DNA from: Streptomyces sp. RPT161
GTDB lineage: Bacteria > Actinomycetota > Actinomycetes > Streptomycetales > Streptomycetaceae
DNA length: 64,000 bases
Assembly: GCF_027533845.1 (NCBI RefSeq)
Contig: NZ_JAPZVN010000014.1
Location: 62,001 to 126,000, forward strand
Reading direction: 5' to 3'
Shown here: one piece after another, positions 1 to 8,101 of the stretch
How the letters are laid out: each line of letters opens with the position of its first letter
Numbering within the stretch: position 1 is the first letter of the stretch
Program-made: the position numbers and the translations under genes
The notes under the pieces: model-generated
Database searches by the model: none
What the model was told of the DNA's origin: nothing
The model's input: only the letters and a program-made list of their open reading frames with translations

Positions 1-274
1 GCTCATGGAGGACCTGCGCACCGCTCAGGGCGCGGTCAGGCGGCCGTCGCTCACCGGCTACGCGCTGCCCACCGCGCTGGACGCGCCGCCGGTGCGGATC
101 GTGAAGCTGGTCGAGGAGCGGGACGTGGTGGCGCCCTTCGGGGCGAAGGCGGTGAGCGCGGTACCCGTGGTGGTCTCGCCCGCGGCGGTCGCGGCGGCGG
201 TACGGGCCGCCACCGGCCGGCCGGTGGGACGGCTGCCGATCCGCCCGCAGACGGCGGCGGCCCGGCAGGCGTGA
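1..274 (+). CDS. Xanthine dehydrogenase/aldehyde oxidase family molybdopterin-binding subunit, 3' end
   Basis: The reading frame is already open at the first bases and ends with TGA at 274, so only the last ~90 codons are present. The stretch GAKAVSAVPVVVSPAAVAAAVRAATG followed by a LPIRPQ tail fits the C-terminus of large molybdenum hydroxylase subunits, where a GAKG-type motif near the cofactor precedes a VAxAIxxATG helix. Family members oxidise purines, aldehydes or CO using molybdopterin cytosine dinucleotide. The substrate cannot be told from this fragment. The family call rests on a short region. Confidence 0.7.
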   Translation, partial: LMEDLRTAQGAVRRPSLTGYALPTALDAPPVRIVKLVEERDVVAPFGAKAVSAVPVVVSPAAVAAAVRAATGRPVGRLPIRPQTAAARQA

Positions 275-434
275 GAGCGGCCGTCGGACTTGGTCCGGTT
301 TGCCCGCCGGGGCCCTGAAATGCGTCATGGTCGTGATACTGACGGTGACGAGCGGGTGCCCCGCGTGTGAGCCTCCGCATAGGGCGCAGGTCACTTACGA
401 AGGCGTGTAGTGGACGCATAAAGGTGCCGTCAAC

Positions 435-464
435 AGGGCCGCCACGGGCTGTGGCGGCCCTTTT
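435..464 (+). terminator. Intrinsic terminator
   Basis: An 11-bp perfect stem (435-445 with 451-461) closes a 5-nt loop and runs into four T residues. It lies 160 nt after the upstream stop codon and 70 nt before the folded leader of the next gene. It could end the molybdenum hydroxylase transcript or a separate small RNA from 275-434. Confidence 0.75.
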
Positions 465-533
465 CGCGCCCGCTGGCCGACCCCGTTTCCACTAGTGCGG
501 ATAGTAGGTCACATCTTTGCCAGCGGATTTTCC

Positions 534-652
534 GGTCGCTAAGAATTGCCGAGCCGCAGGGCGCCGTGGGACATGAACGCGGCGCCTATCGCCGAAAAAG
601 CGAAGGCGTCGCCCGGACTATGTGCCGGACGGGCGACTGCGGCTCAGCGACC
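534..652 (+). ncRNA. Folded 5' leader RNA, candidate c-di-AMP (ydaO-type) riboswitch
   Basis: Four nested perfect stems are visible: 534-540 with 646-652 (closing helix), 551-558 with 638-645, 560-566 with 580-586, and 608-615 with 630-637. There is also a short GC helix at 590-593/605-608. Together they make a compact multi-branched domain ending 22 nt before the start codon of a secreted transglycosylase gene. In Streptomyces, c-di-AMP riboswitches are known upstream of rpf and related cell-wall hydrolase genes, and the CGCTAA near the 5' end is compatible. I could not align it to the ydaO model, so the class is inferred from context while the fold is seen directly. Confidence 0.5.
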
Positions 653-674
653 TGGAAGAGGAACCAACTCAGCC

Positions 675-1424
675 ATGCCCATGCCCGCCTTTCCCGCTCT
701 CAACCGCATGACCCGGACGACCCTGACGCACCTCGACGGCCTGACCCGGAAGCACAAGCTCTCCGCGGCCGGTGTCGCCGTTGCCGGCGCCTCAGTCCTG
801 GCCTTCACGGTCGCTCCGGGATCGGCGCACGCAGCCAACCTCAGCAACCCGGTGATGTCCGCCGCCATGGCGTTCAGCACGTCGGACGCCGGCTCCGCCC
901 CCCAGAGCCAGCAGGCCAGCATCTCGCAGCAGGTCGCCGAGGCCGTCAAGCCGGTCAAGGACCACGCCTCGGCCCAGCACCAGGCCGCGCGGAACAAGGC
1001 CGACGAGGCCCGGCGCAACGAGCCGCAGGCCGCGAACCGCTCGGAGTCCCGCCCGGCCGCCCCGGCGCAGGCCGCTCCGGCCCAGCCCGCCCCGGTGTCG
1101 TACCCGAACAACCTGGACGGCTGGATCCGGCAGGCGCTGGACATCATGCACAAGAACGGCATCCCGGGTACCTACGACGGCATCAAGCGCAACATCCTGC
1201 GCGAGTCCAGCGGTGACCCGAACGCCATCAACAACTGGGACATCAACGCCCGGAACGGGATCCCGTCCAAGGGCCTGCTCCAGGTGATCGACCCGACGTT
1301 CAACGCGTACCACGTCGCCGGAACCTCCCACAACATCTGGGACCCGGTCGCCAACATCGTGGCCGCGTGCAATTACGCCGCGAACCGCTACGGCTCGATG
1401 GACAACGTGAACTCGGCCTACTGA
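675..1424 (+). CDS. Secreted transglycosylase, SLT/resuscitation-factor-like
   Basis: A 249-residue protein. It has an N-terminal signal peptide (hydrophobic core near residues 35-50, ending GSAHAA), an Ala/Gln/Pro-rich linker rich in charged residues, and a C-terminal lysozyme-like domain. That domain has a catalytic-type Glu in NILRESSGDPNA, GLLQVIDPTF, and a final NIVAACNYAANRYG helix typical of actinobacterial SLT domains. It should cleave peptidoglycan glycan strands outside the cell. The start at 675 follows GAGGAA with good spacing. The frame is open back to 546, but that part lies inside the folded leader. A perfect hairpin follows the gene. Confidence 0.85.
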   Translation: MPMPAFPALNRMTRTTLTHLDGLTRKHKLSAAGVAVAGASVLAFTVAPGSAHAANLSNPVMSAAMAFSTSDAGSAPQSQQASISQQVAEAVKPVKDHASAQHQAARNKADEARRNEPQAANRSESRPAAPAQAAPAQPAPVSYPNNLDGWIRQALDIMHKNGIPGTYDGIKRNILRESSGDPNAINNWDINARNGIPSKGLLQVIDPTFNAYHVAGTSHNIWDPVANIVAACNYAANRYGSMDNVNSAY

Positions 1425-1444
1425 CGGGTCCCATGGCGCCAATA

Positions 1445-1497
1445 AACGCGGTGCCGGTAGTGAATTCACTACCGGCACCGCGTTCTCCGCTTTTCGC
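1445..1497 (+). terminator. Long perfect palindrome acting as terminator
   Basis: A 40-nt perfect palindrome (1445-1484, centred between 1464 and 1465) lies 20 nt after the transglycosylase stop and is followed by CTCCGCTTTTCG. It separates this gene from the oppositely oriented tRNA-Cys, so it may stop transcription in both directions. Confidence 0.8.
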
Positions 1498-1536
1498 GGG
1501 GATTGCTCCAGCCGCTTCCCCGGCCGCATTTCACGG

Positions 1537-1608
1537 AGGCCGTGGCGGGAATCGAACCCGCGTAACTCGCTTTGCAGGCGAGCCCCTGAACCACTCGGGC
1601 ACACGGCC
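1537..1608 (-). tRNA. tRNA-Cys (anticodon GCA)
   Basis: The minus strand folds as a cloverleaf. The acceptor stem GGCCGTG pairs with CACGGCC, the anticodon loop CTGCAAA gives GCA, and the T arm is GCGGGTTCGATTCCCGC. The discriminator is U73, the known identity base for cysteine tRNA. The gene is 72 nt long and CCA is not encoded. It stands alone between convergent neighbours. Confidence 0.95.
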
Positions 1609-1786
1609 GTGTTGATGCCCTAGACCATAGGCCCGCGCCCCGGGGCGGGGTCAACGGTCGCGCGCGGGGCGCAACGTGACCGCCACACCGCGTTCACGAA
1701 CCGGCGGCGGGCCTACGACGATCGGACGACGAGGAACCCGACCACGGCCAGGCGCCGCCGAGCCCCTGGCGACCTACGCTGCCGCC

Positions 1787-3241
1787 ATGACCGCGCTGAA
1801 CGGACCTCTCAACGAGCAACGCACACCGCCCATATCGGGCACCGACGACCGGGCGGAGACGGTGCTGAGCCGCCGCTACCGCGCGTTGACGCTGGGGATC
1901 GTCTCGGTCGTGCTGCTGGTCGCCTTCGAGGCGACCGCCGTCGGCACCGCGATGCCGGTCGCCGCCCGCGATCTGCACGGGCTGTCGCTGTACGGCTTCG
2001 GCTTCTCCGGCTACTTCACCACCAGCCTGTTCGCGATGGTGGTCTCCGGCCAGTGGTGCGACCGGTCAGGACCGCTGGCACCACTGAGCACCGGTATCGC
2101 CTGTTTCGCCGGCGGACTGGTGGTCTCCGGCACCGCGCGGGCCATGTGGCCGTTCATCGCCGGGCGGGCCGTCCAGGGCGTCGGAGGCGGGCTGTTGATC
2201 GTCGCGCTGTACGTGGTGGTCGGCGGTGCCTATCCGGAGCGGCTGCGGCCGTCGGTGCTGGCCGCGTTCGCCGCGTCCTGGGTGGTGCCGTCCATCGTCG
2301 GGCCGCTGGTCTCCGGCGCGGTGACCGAACAGCTGGGCTGGCGCTGGGTGTTCCTCGGCATCCCGGTCCTGGTGGCCCTGCCGGTCTCGGTGGCGCTGCC
2401 CGCCCTGCGCCGGGCGGCGGTCGCGCGGCACCCGGACGCCGCGGCCGCGCCGCGCGACCGGCGCCGCGTCCCGCTGGCGCTGGGCATCTCGGCGGGCGTG
2501 GCGCTGCTCCAGTACGCGGGCCAGGACGTACGCAGCTGGTGGTCGCTGCTGCCCGCGGTCGCGGGGGCGGCGCTGCTGGTGCCGTCGGCGGTGCGGCTGC
2601 TGCCCAGGGGGACGTTCCGGGCCGGGCGCGGGCTGCCGTCGGTGGTGCTGCTGCGCGGTATCGCGGCCGGGTCGTTCCTGGCCGCCGAGAGCTTCGTGCC
2701 GCTGATGCTGGTGACCCGGCGCCAGCTCTCCCCGACACTGGCCGGTCTGTCGCTCGCCAGCGGCGGCGTGACCTGGGCGCTGGGCAGCTATCTGCAGTCC
2801 CGGCCGCGCCTGGAGCCGTACCGGGAGCGGTTGGTGCGGGCCGGGATGGGGCTGGTGGTCACGGCGGTGGTCGGCGCGGCGCTGGCGCTGGCACCGGTGG
2901 TGCCGGCGTGGATCGTGGCGGTCGCGTGGTGCGTGGGCGGGCTCGGCATGGGGATCGTGATCGCCTCGATGAGTGTGCTGCTGCTGAGGTACTCGCCGCC
3001 GCGGGAGGCGGGCGCCAACTCGGCGGCCCTCCAGGTGTGCGACGCGCTTTCCAACGTGGTGCTGGTGGCTGCCGGGGGAGTGCTGTTCGCCGCGCTGGGC
3101 GGCGGTACGGTCGCCGCCACCGGTGGCCCGGCGGCCGGCGCCCATTCCCATCCGGCGGCCTTCGCGGCGGTGTTCTGCCTGGCGGCGGTGGTCGCGCTGG
3201 CCGGTGTCGGGGTGGCGGGCAGGCTGCGTCCCGAGCGGTAA
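1787..3241 (+). CDS. MFS transporter, probable drug/solute exporter
   Basis: A 484-residue membrane protein with about 12-14 hydrophobic segments. The first begins at LGIVSVVLLVAFEATAVGTAMPV, and a motif-A-like GQWCDRSG loop sits between helices 2 and 3. The helix-4 region (GRAVQGVGGGLLIVALY) and WRWVFLGIP match the major facilitator superfamily, close to the drug:H+ antiporter group. The ATG at 1787 is preferred over the open extension to 1676, which is Arg/Pro-rich. No regulator is adjacent, so the substrate is unknown. Confidence 0.8.
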   Translation: MTALNGPLNEQRTPPISGTDDRAETVLSRRYRALTLGIVSVVLLVAFEATAVGTAMPVAARDLHGLSLYGFGFSGYFTTSLFAMVVSGQWCDRSGPLAPLSTGIACFAGGLVVSGTARAMWPFIAGRAVQGVGGGLLIVALYVVVGGAYPERLRPSVLAAFAASWVVPSIVGPLVSGAVTEQLGWRWVFLGIPVLVALPVSVALPALRRAAVARHPDAAAAPRDRRRVPLALGISAGVALLQYAGQDVRSWWSLLPAVAGAALLVPSAVRLLPRGTFRAGRGLPSVVLLRGIAAGSFLAAESFVPLMLVTRRQLSPTLAGLSLASGGVTWALGSYLQSRPRLEPYRERLVRAGMGLVVTAVVGAALALAPVVPAWIVAVAWCVGGLGMGIVIASMSVLLLRYSPPREAGANSAALQVCDALSNVVLVAAGGVLFAALGGGTVAATGGPAAGAHSHPAAFAAVFCLAAVVALAGVGVAGRLRPER

Positions 3242-3447
3242 CGGCCGTTATCGGTACCGGACTTGGCGCGGGGGGCGGCAGCCGGGCCCCGGGAGCGGAG
3301 AGCGGCGGGGCGTGCTGTGAGGTGTGTCGCACCCCGGCGTGGACTCGCCGCGTTCGGCGCGGGGCGGTGAGGAGGCGCCGGTAAGCTGTCACGGTTTTCG
3401 TATCCGACCGACGTGACCGACAGATCCGACGGACCCGCCCGGAGACC

Positions 3448-5226
3448 GTGACTACCACCGCCTCGCACCACCTCTCACCCGCCTTCCCCGGCCGTGCCCC
3501 GTGGGGTACGGCCGGGAAGCTGCGTGCCTGGCAGCAGGCCGCACTCGACGCGTACATCCAGTCCCAGCCGCGTGACTTCCTCGCCGTGGCGACGCCGGGC
3601 GCGGGCAAGACCACGTTCGCGCTGACCCTCGCCTCGTACCTGCTGCACAACCATGTGGTGCAGCAGGTCACGGTGGTCGCGCCCACCGAGCACCTGAAGA
3701 AGCAGTGGGCCGAGGCGGCGGCGCGGATAGGCATCAAGCTGGATCCCGACTACAGCGCGGGCCCGGTGTCGAAGGAGTACCACGGCGTCGCGGTGACCTA
3801 CGCGGGCGTCGGGGTGCGGCCGATGCTGCACCGCAACCGCTGCGAGCAGCGCAAGACGCTGGTCATCCTGGACGAGATCCACCACGCCGGCGACAGCAAG
3901 TCCTGGGGCGAGGCGTGCTTCGAGGCGTTCGAACCGGCCGCCCGGCGGCTGGCGCTCACCGGTACGCCGTTTCGTTCGGACACCAATCCGATCCCGTTCG
4001 TCTCCTATGCGGAGGGCACGGACGGCATCCGGCGCTCGGTGGCCGACTACACCTACGGGTACGGCAACGCGCTCGCCGACGGTGTGGTGCGGCCGGTCAT
4101 CTTCCTCTCCTACAGCGGCAACATGCGCTGGCGCACCAAGGCGGGCGACGAGATCGCCGCCCGGCTCGGCGACCCGATGACCAAGGACGCCATCGGCCAG
4201 GCCTGGCGGACCGCGCTGGCGCCGACCGGTGAGTGGATCCCCAACGTGCTGCGCGCGGCCGATCTGCGGCTGACCGAGGTCAGAAAGAGCATCCCGGACG
4301 CGGGCGGTCTGGTGATCGCCTCCGACCAGGACGCGGCCCGCGCCTACGCCAAGCTGATCCGGGAGATCACCGGGACCAAGGCGACGGTGGTGCTCTCCGA
4401 CGACACCGGCGCGTCCAAGCGGATCGACGACTTCAGCAACTCGGAGGACCGCTGGATGGTCGCGGTCCGCATGGTGTCCGAGGGGGTGGACGTACCGCGG
4501 CTGGCGGTGGGCGTCTACGCGACGACGATCTCGACGCCGCTGTTCTTCGCGCAGGCGGTCGGGCGTTTCGTACGGTCCCGGCGGCGCGGGGAGACGGCGT
4601 CGGTCTTCCTGCCCACCATCCCGATGCTGCTCGGCTTCGCCAACGAGATGGAGGTCGAGCGCGACCACGTGCTCGACAAGCCGAAGAAGTCGGGCGAGGA
4701 CGACATCTACGCGGAGGAGGACAAGCTCCTCGCGGAGGCCGAGAAGACGCAGGACGAGGTCACCGAGGAGCAACTGCCGTTCGAGGCACTGGAGTCGGAC
4801 GCGGTCTTCGACCGGGTGCTGTACGACGGCGCCGAGTTCGGCATGCAGGCGCACCCCGGCAGCGAGGAGGAGCAGGACTACCTGGGCATTCCGGGACTGC
4901 TCGAACCGGACCAGGTGCAGTTGCTGTTGCAGCGGCGGCAGGCCCGGCAGATCGCGCACAGCCGCAGGAAGCCGGACGCCGAGGCGGACCTGGTGGAGCT
5001 CCCGGCCGAGCGGCGCCCGGTGGTCAGCCACAAGGAACTGCTTGAGCTGCGCAAGCGGCTCAACACCATGGTCTCCGCCTACAACCACCAGAGCGGCAAG
5101 CCGCACGGGGTGATCCACAACGAACTCCGCCGCGCCTGCGGCGGTCCGCCGAGCGCGGAGGCGACGGCGGGCCAGATCCAGGAGCGGATCAAGAAGGTCC
5201 AGGAGTGGGCCACCCGCCTGCGCTGA
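3448..5226 (+). CDS. DEAD/DEAH-box superfamily 2 helicase
   Basis: A 592-residue SF2 helicase-like ATPase. Seen in order: Walker A ATPGAGKTTF (near residue 50), VVAPTEHLKKQW (motif Ia), DEIHHAGDS (motif II), LTGTPFRSD (motif III), and a second RecA domain with VRMVSEGVDVPRL and QAVGRFVRSRRRGE (motifs V/VI). The C-terminal third is acidic then basic and may be a nucleic-acid-binding tail. The GTG start has GGAG four nt upstream. It appears to be a conserved actinobacterial helicase of unknown role. No nuclease or restriction partner lies beside it. Confidence 0.85.
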   Translation: MTTTASHHLSPAFPGRAPWGTAGKLRAWQQAALDAYIQSQPRDFLAVATPGAGKTTFALTLASYLLHNHVVQQVTVVAPTEHLKKQWAEAAARIGIKLDPDYSAGPVSKEYHGVAVTYAGVGVRPMLHRNRCEQRKTLVILDEIHHAGDSKSWGEACFEAFEPAARRLALTGTPFRSDTNPIPFVSYAEGTDGIRRSVADYTYGYGNALADGVVRPVIFLSYSGNMRWRTKAGDEIAARLGDPMTKDAIGQAWRTALAPTGEWIPNVLRAADLRLTEVRKSIPDAGGLVIASDQDAARAYAKLIREITGTKATVVLSDDTGASKRIDDFSNSEDRWMVAVRMVSEGVDVPRLAVGVYATTISTPLFFAQAVGRFVRSRRRGETASVFLPTIPMLLGFANEMEVERDHVLDKPKKSGEDDIYAEEDKLLAEAEKTQDEVTEEQLPFEALESDAVFDRVLYDGAEFGMQAHPGSEEEQDYLGIPGLLEPDQVQLLLQRRQARQIAHSRRKPDAEADLVELPAERRPVVSHKELLELRKRLNTMVSAYNHQSGKPHGVIHNELRRACGGPPSAEATAGQIQERIKKVQEWATRLR

Positions 5227-5563
5227 CCTCGCGCTGGGCGTTCGGCGCAAGGGCCCTTCCCGGGTGTGGCCCGGCCCGCGCCCGGGGGTTTACGGAAGTC
5301 AAGGTTCCGCATCTGCAATGCGCGTAAAACTCCGCGATCCGGCGTAGCCGATCGGGGAAAGGTAAAGAGCTGTGCCCGGATTGTGGACGAGCTCTTTCGC
5401 TGAGCGGTACCGCTCGCTACTGTCCCGCTCACGCACGCGCCGTGGCAACGCCGCCGCGGAGCGCAGCCGGGTTCCACGCGACCGGCGGCCTCTGCGCGCG
5501 CTGCCGCGCCGTCGGCAGTGGTTCCGTCGCGCCGGGCCGCCACTCACCTGAGGAGGGGGCGTC
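5227..5563. promoter_or_regulatory. Intergenic region with two inverted repeats upstream of iclR-type gene
   Basis: The 337-nt region has no convincing gene. It holds an 8-bp inverted repeat AAAGAGCT/AGCTCTTT (5364-5371 and 5390-5397) and, five nt on, a perfect 14-bp palindrome GAGCGGTACCGCTC (5402-5415), about 150 nt before the regulator start. IclR-family proteins commonly bind palindromes near their own promoter, so autoregulation is a reasonable inference. Confidence 0.45.
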
Positions 5564-6268
5564 GTGACCGCGGAGACCTCACAGACGCTCGACCGGGGAC
5601 TGCGGGTCCTCAAACTGCTGGCCGACACCGACCACGGGCTCACCGTCACCGAGCTCGCGGCAAAGCTCGGCGTCAACCGCACCGTGGTGTACCGGCTGCT
5701 CGCCACGCTCGAACAGCACGCCCTCGTGCGCCGCGACCTGGGCGGCCGGGCCAGGGTCGGGCTGGGCGTGCTGCGGCTGGCGCACCAGGTGCATCCGCTG
5801 CTGCGCGAGGCCGCGCTGCCCGCGCTGCGCTCGCTCGCCGAGGAGATCGGCGCCACCGCGCACCTGACGCTGGTCGACGGCAACGAGGCGCTGGCCGTCG
5901 CCGTGGTGGAGCCGAGCTGGACCGACTACCACGTCGCGTACCGCACCGGCTTCCGCCACCCGCTGGACCGCGGCGCGGCGGGCAAGGCGATCCTGGAGGG
6001 CCGACTGTGGAACGCCGCCCGCCGCAACGTACCCGCCCCCGCCTGCGCCGGCGGCCCGGCGCCGCAGGCGGAGCAGAACGGGGCGCCCGGCTACGTCCTC
6101 ACCCACAGCGAACTGGAGGCGGGCGCCAGCGGCGCCGCCGCGCCGCTGCTCGGCGTCACCGGCATCGAGGGCAGCGTCGGCGTGGTGATGCTCGCGGACT
6201 CCGTACCGGAACGCGTCGGCCAGCGCGTGGTGGCCGCGGCGCGGGAGGTCTCGGAGGCACTGCGGTAA
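5564..6268 (+). CDS. IclR-family transcriptional regulator
   Basis: A 234-residue regulator. An N-terminal winged helix (residues ~5-60, with LTVTELAAKLGVNRTVVYRLLATLEQHALV) is followed by an IclR effector domain containing HLTLVDGNEALAVAVVEP, GFRHPLDRGAAGKAIL and GVTGIEGSVGVVML. The GTG start follows GAGGAGGG. The gene stands alone, and the flanking helicase and protease genes give no clue to the ligand. It is not the NdgR-type IclR protein, whose N-terminus differs. Confidence 0.85.
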   Translation: MTAETSQTLDRGLRVLKLLADTDHGLTVTELAAKLGVNRTVVYRLLATLEQHALVRRDLGGRARVGLGVLRLAHQVHPLLREAALPALRSLAEEIGATAHLTLVDGNEALAVAVVEPSWTDYHVAYRTGFRHPLDRGAAGKAILEGRLWNAARRNVPAPACAGGPAPQAEQNGAPGYVLTHSELEAGASGAAAPLLGVTGIEGSVGVVMLADSVPERVGQRVVAAAREVSEALR

Positions 6269-6320
6269 CGGCTGGGGAACCGGAGACGGCGGGACACCGC
6301 AGAAGTGTTGTAATGCCAGT

Positions 6321-7100
6321 GTGTCTTCTCGCGCCAAGATCCTCGCCGTCTGCTCCGCCGTCGTCGTCGCGCTGCTCGCGGTGGCACTGTTCGCCCCGCT
6401 GCCGATCACGATCGCCTATCCGGGCATGACCGCGAACGTCCTGGGCGCGAACAACGGACAGTCGGTGATCACCGTGACCGGTACGAAGACCCGTCCCACC
6501 AGCGGACAGCTGCGGATGGTCACCATCGCCGCCACCGCGCCCAACGCGGACGTGCACTTCAGCGACGTGTGGAAGGCGTGGTGGTCCAGGAGCGAGGCGG
6601 CGATGCCGCGCAGCGCCGTCTACCCGGGCGGGGGCAGCGTCCAGCAGGTCACCCAGCAGAACCTCAACGAGATGAAGCAGTCCCAGCAGGCGGCCACCGC
6701 CGCCGCCCTCAAGCACATGGGACTGTCGCCCTCGCAGGTGAAGGTGGACCTCAAGCTCGCGGACGTCGGCGGCCCAAGCGCCGGACTGATGTTCACCCTG
6801 GGCATCATCGACCGTGTCCAGGGCGACGGAAAGGGCAACGACCTCACCGGTGGCCGCACCATCGCCGGCACCGGAACCATCGACCAGAGCGGCGCGGTCG
6901 GCGCGGTCGGCGGGGTACCGCTCAAGGAGCAGGCGGCCAAGCGCGACGGCGCCACCGTCTTCCTCACCCCCAAGGACGAGTGCTCCGACGCCAAGGCGGA
7001 ACTCCCGGCGGGCCTGAAGCTGATCCCGGTCAACACCCTGGACGACGCGCTCAGCTCCCTGGCGGCGCTGCGCTCCGGCGCACCGCTGCCGAGCTGCTGA
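6321..7100 (+). CDS. S16 (Lon-type) serine protease, membrane-anchored, lacking PDZ domain
   Basis: A 259-residue protein with one N-terminal membrane anchor (residues 8-32), a YlbL-like extracytoplasmic region (TANVLG, GQLRMVTIAAT), and a C-terminal Lon protease domain. The catalytic Ser is S153 in GGPSAG and the likely catalytic Lys is K202 in VPLKEQ. In YlbL-type proteins a PDZ domain sits between the EMKxSQQAA helix and the Lon domain. Here the helix (118-134) runs straight into KVDLKLADVGGPSAG. It should act on the outer face of the membrane. The GTG start is closest to the IclR gene end (52-nt gap). Confidence 0.8.
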   Translation: MSSRAKILAVCSAVVVALLAVALFAPLPITIAYPGMTANVLGANNGQSVITVTGTKTRPTSGQLRMVTIAATAPNADVHFSDVWKAWWSRSEAAMPRSAVYPGGGSVQQVTQQNLNEMKQSQQAATAAALKHMGLSPSQVKVDLKLADVGGPSAGLMFTLGIIDRVQGDGKGNDLTGGRTIAGTGTIDQSGAVGAVGGVPLKEQAAKRDGATVFLTPKDECSDAKAELPAGLKLIPVNTLDDALSSLAALRSGAPLPSC

Positions 7101-7117
7101 CCCCAACAGGGCCATGT

Positions 7118-8101
7118 TCAACCGGACTTGATGAACCCCTCGCGAACCAGCCAGTCCTTGGCGACCTCGCGCGGGTCCTGGCCGTCCACGTCCACCTTGG
7201 CGTTGAGCCGCCGCTGGTTCTCGGTGGTGAGCTTGGCCGTGATGGGTTCGAGCACGGTGGCGATCGCCGGATGGGAGCGCAGCGAGCGGCTGTTGATCTC
7301 CGGGGCCGCGTTGTAGTCGGGGAAGAAGTGCCGGTCGTCCGCGAGCACCCGCAGGTGCCTGGCGGCTATCCGGCCGTCGGTGGTGAACACCTCGCCCAGC
7401 GCGCAGGAGGTGCCCTGGGAGACCTGGGTGTAGACGATTCCGCTGTCCATGATCCGGATGTTCCTGACCGGGATGCGCATGCCGTACGCCTTCTCCATGC
7501 CGGGCAGGCCGTCGTCACGCACGTCGAACTCGTTCTCCACGCAGAGGGTGACCACGCCCGGGTCCGACCGCGACAGTGCGGCCACGTCGGACAGCGTGGA
7601 GTAGCCGTACCGCCTCTGGTTGGCCTGGTTCGACGCCAGCGCGTAGGTGTTGTCGAGGGTGGCAGGCGGCAGCCAGGTCAGGCCGTTGCGGGCGTCCTGG
7701 TCGCGTACCGCCTGCCACTGGGCGTGCGGGTCGGTGATGGGTCGGGTGTGTCCGAGGTAGGTGATCCAGGCGGTGCCGGTGTACTCGTACATGGCGTCCG
7801 CCGTGCCCTTGAGCACCGCCTGGCGGGCGCCGATGGAGCCCTGGATGTTGGTCTTGTCGATGACCGTGGCGCCCGCCGCCTTGAGCGCCAGGCCCATCAT
7901 CTCGCCGAGGATGATCTGTTCGCTGAAGTTCTTGGAGGTGACCGTCAGCGTCACTCCCCTGAGTGGTTTCCCCTGGCCGATCGAGCCGGGCTGCACCGGG
8001 TCGGCGATGGCCTGGCCGCTCCTGAGCCCGCAGCCGCAGAGCGCGGCCGTGCCGCACAGGGCGAGGGCCGCGCAGAGCGCCACCGCGCGCACCGCGTTCA
8101 C
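7118..8101 (-). CDS. Glycine betaine/choline-type ABC transporter substrate-binding lipoprotein, copy 2
   Basis: About 327 residues with a lipoprotein signal (lipobox LCGC) and an OpuAC-type binding fold: VTSKNFSEQIILGEMM, GSIGARQAVLKG, EYTGTAWITYLGH, DDRHFFPDYNAAPEI. I chose GTG at 8101 because it overlaps the upstream stop as GTGA, the same coupling seen for copy 1. An ATG at 8131 is also possible. It is the last gene of a five-gene operon. It resembles copy 1 throughout, and one 121-nt patch is almost identical, which suggests duplication followed by gene conversion. Confidence 0.85.
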   Translation of the reverse strand: MNAVRAVALCAALALCGTAALCGCGLRSGQAIADPVQPGSIGQGKPLRGVTLTVTSKNFSEQIILGEMMGLALKAAGATVIDKTNIQGSIGARQAVLKGTADAMYEYTGTAWITYLGHTRPITDPHAQWQAVRDQDARNGLTWLPPATLDNTYALASNQANQRRYGYSTLSDVAALSRSDPGVVTLCVENEFDVRDDGLPGMEKAYGMRIPVRNIRIMDSGIVYTQVSQGTSCALGEVFTTDGRIAARHLRVLADDRHFFPDYNAAPEINSRSLRSHPAIATVLEPITAKLTTENQRRLNAKVDVDGQDPREVAKDWLVREGFIKSG

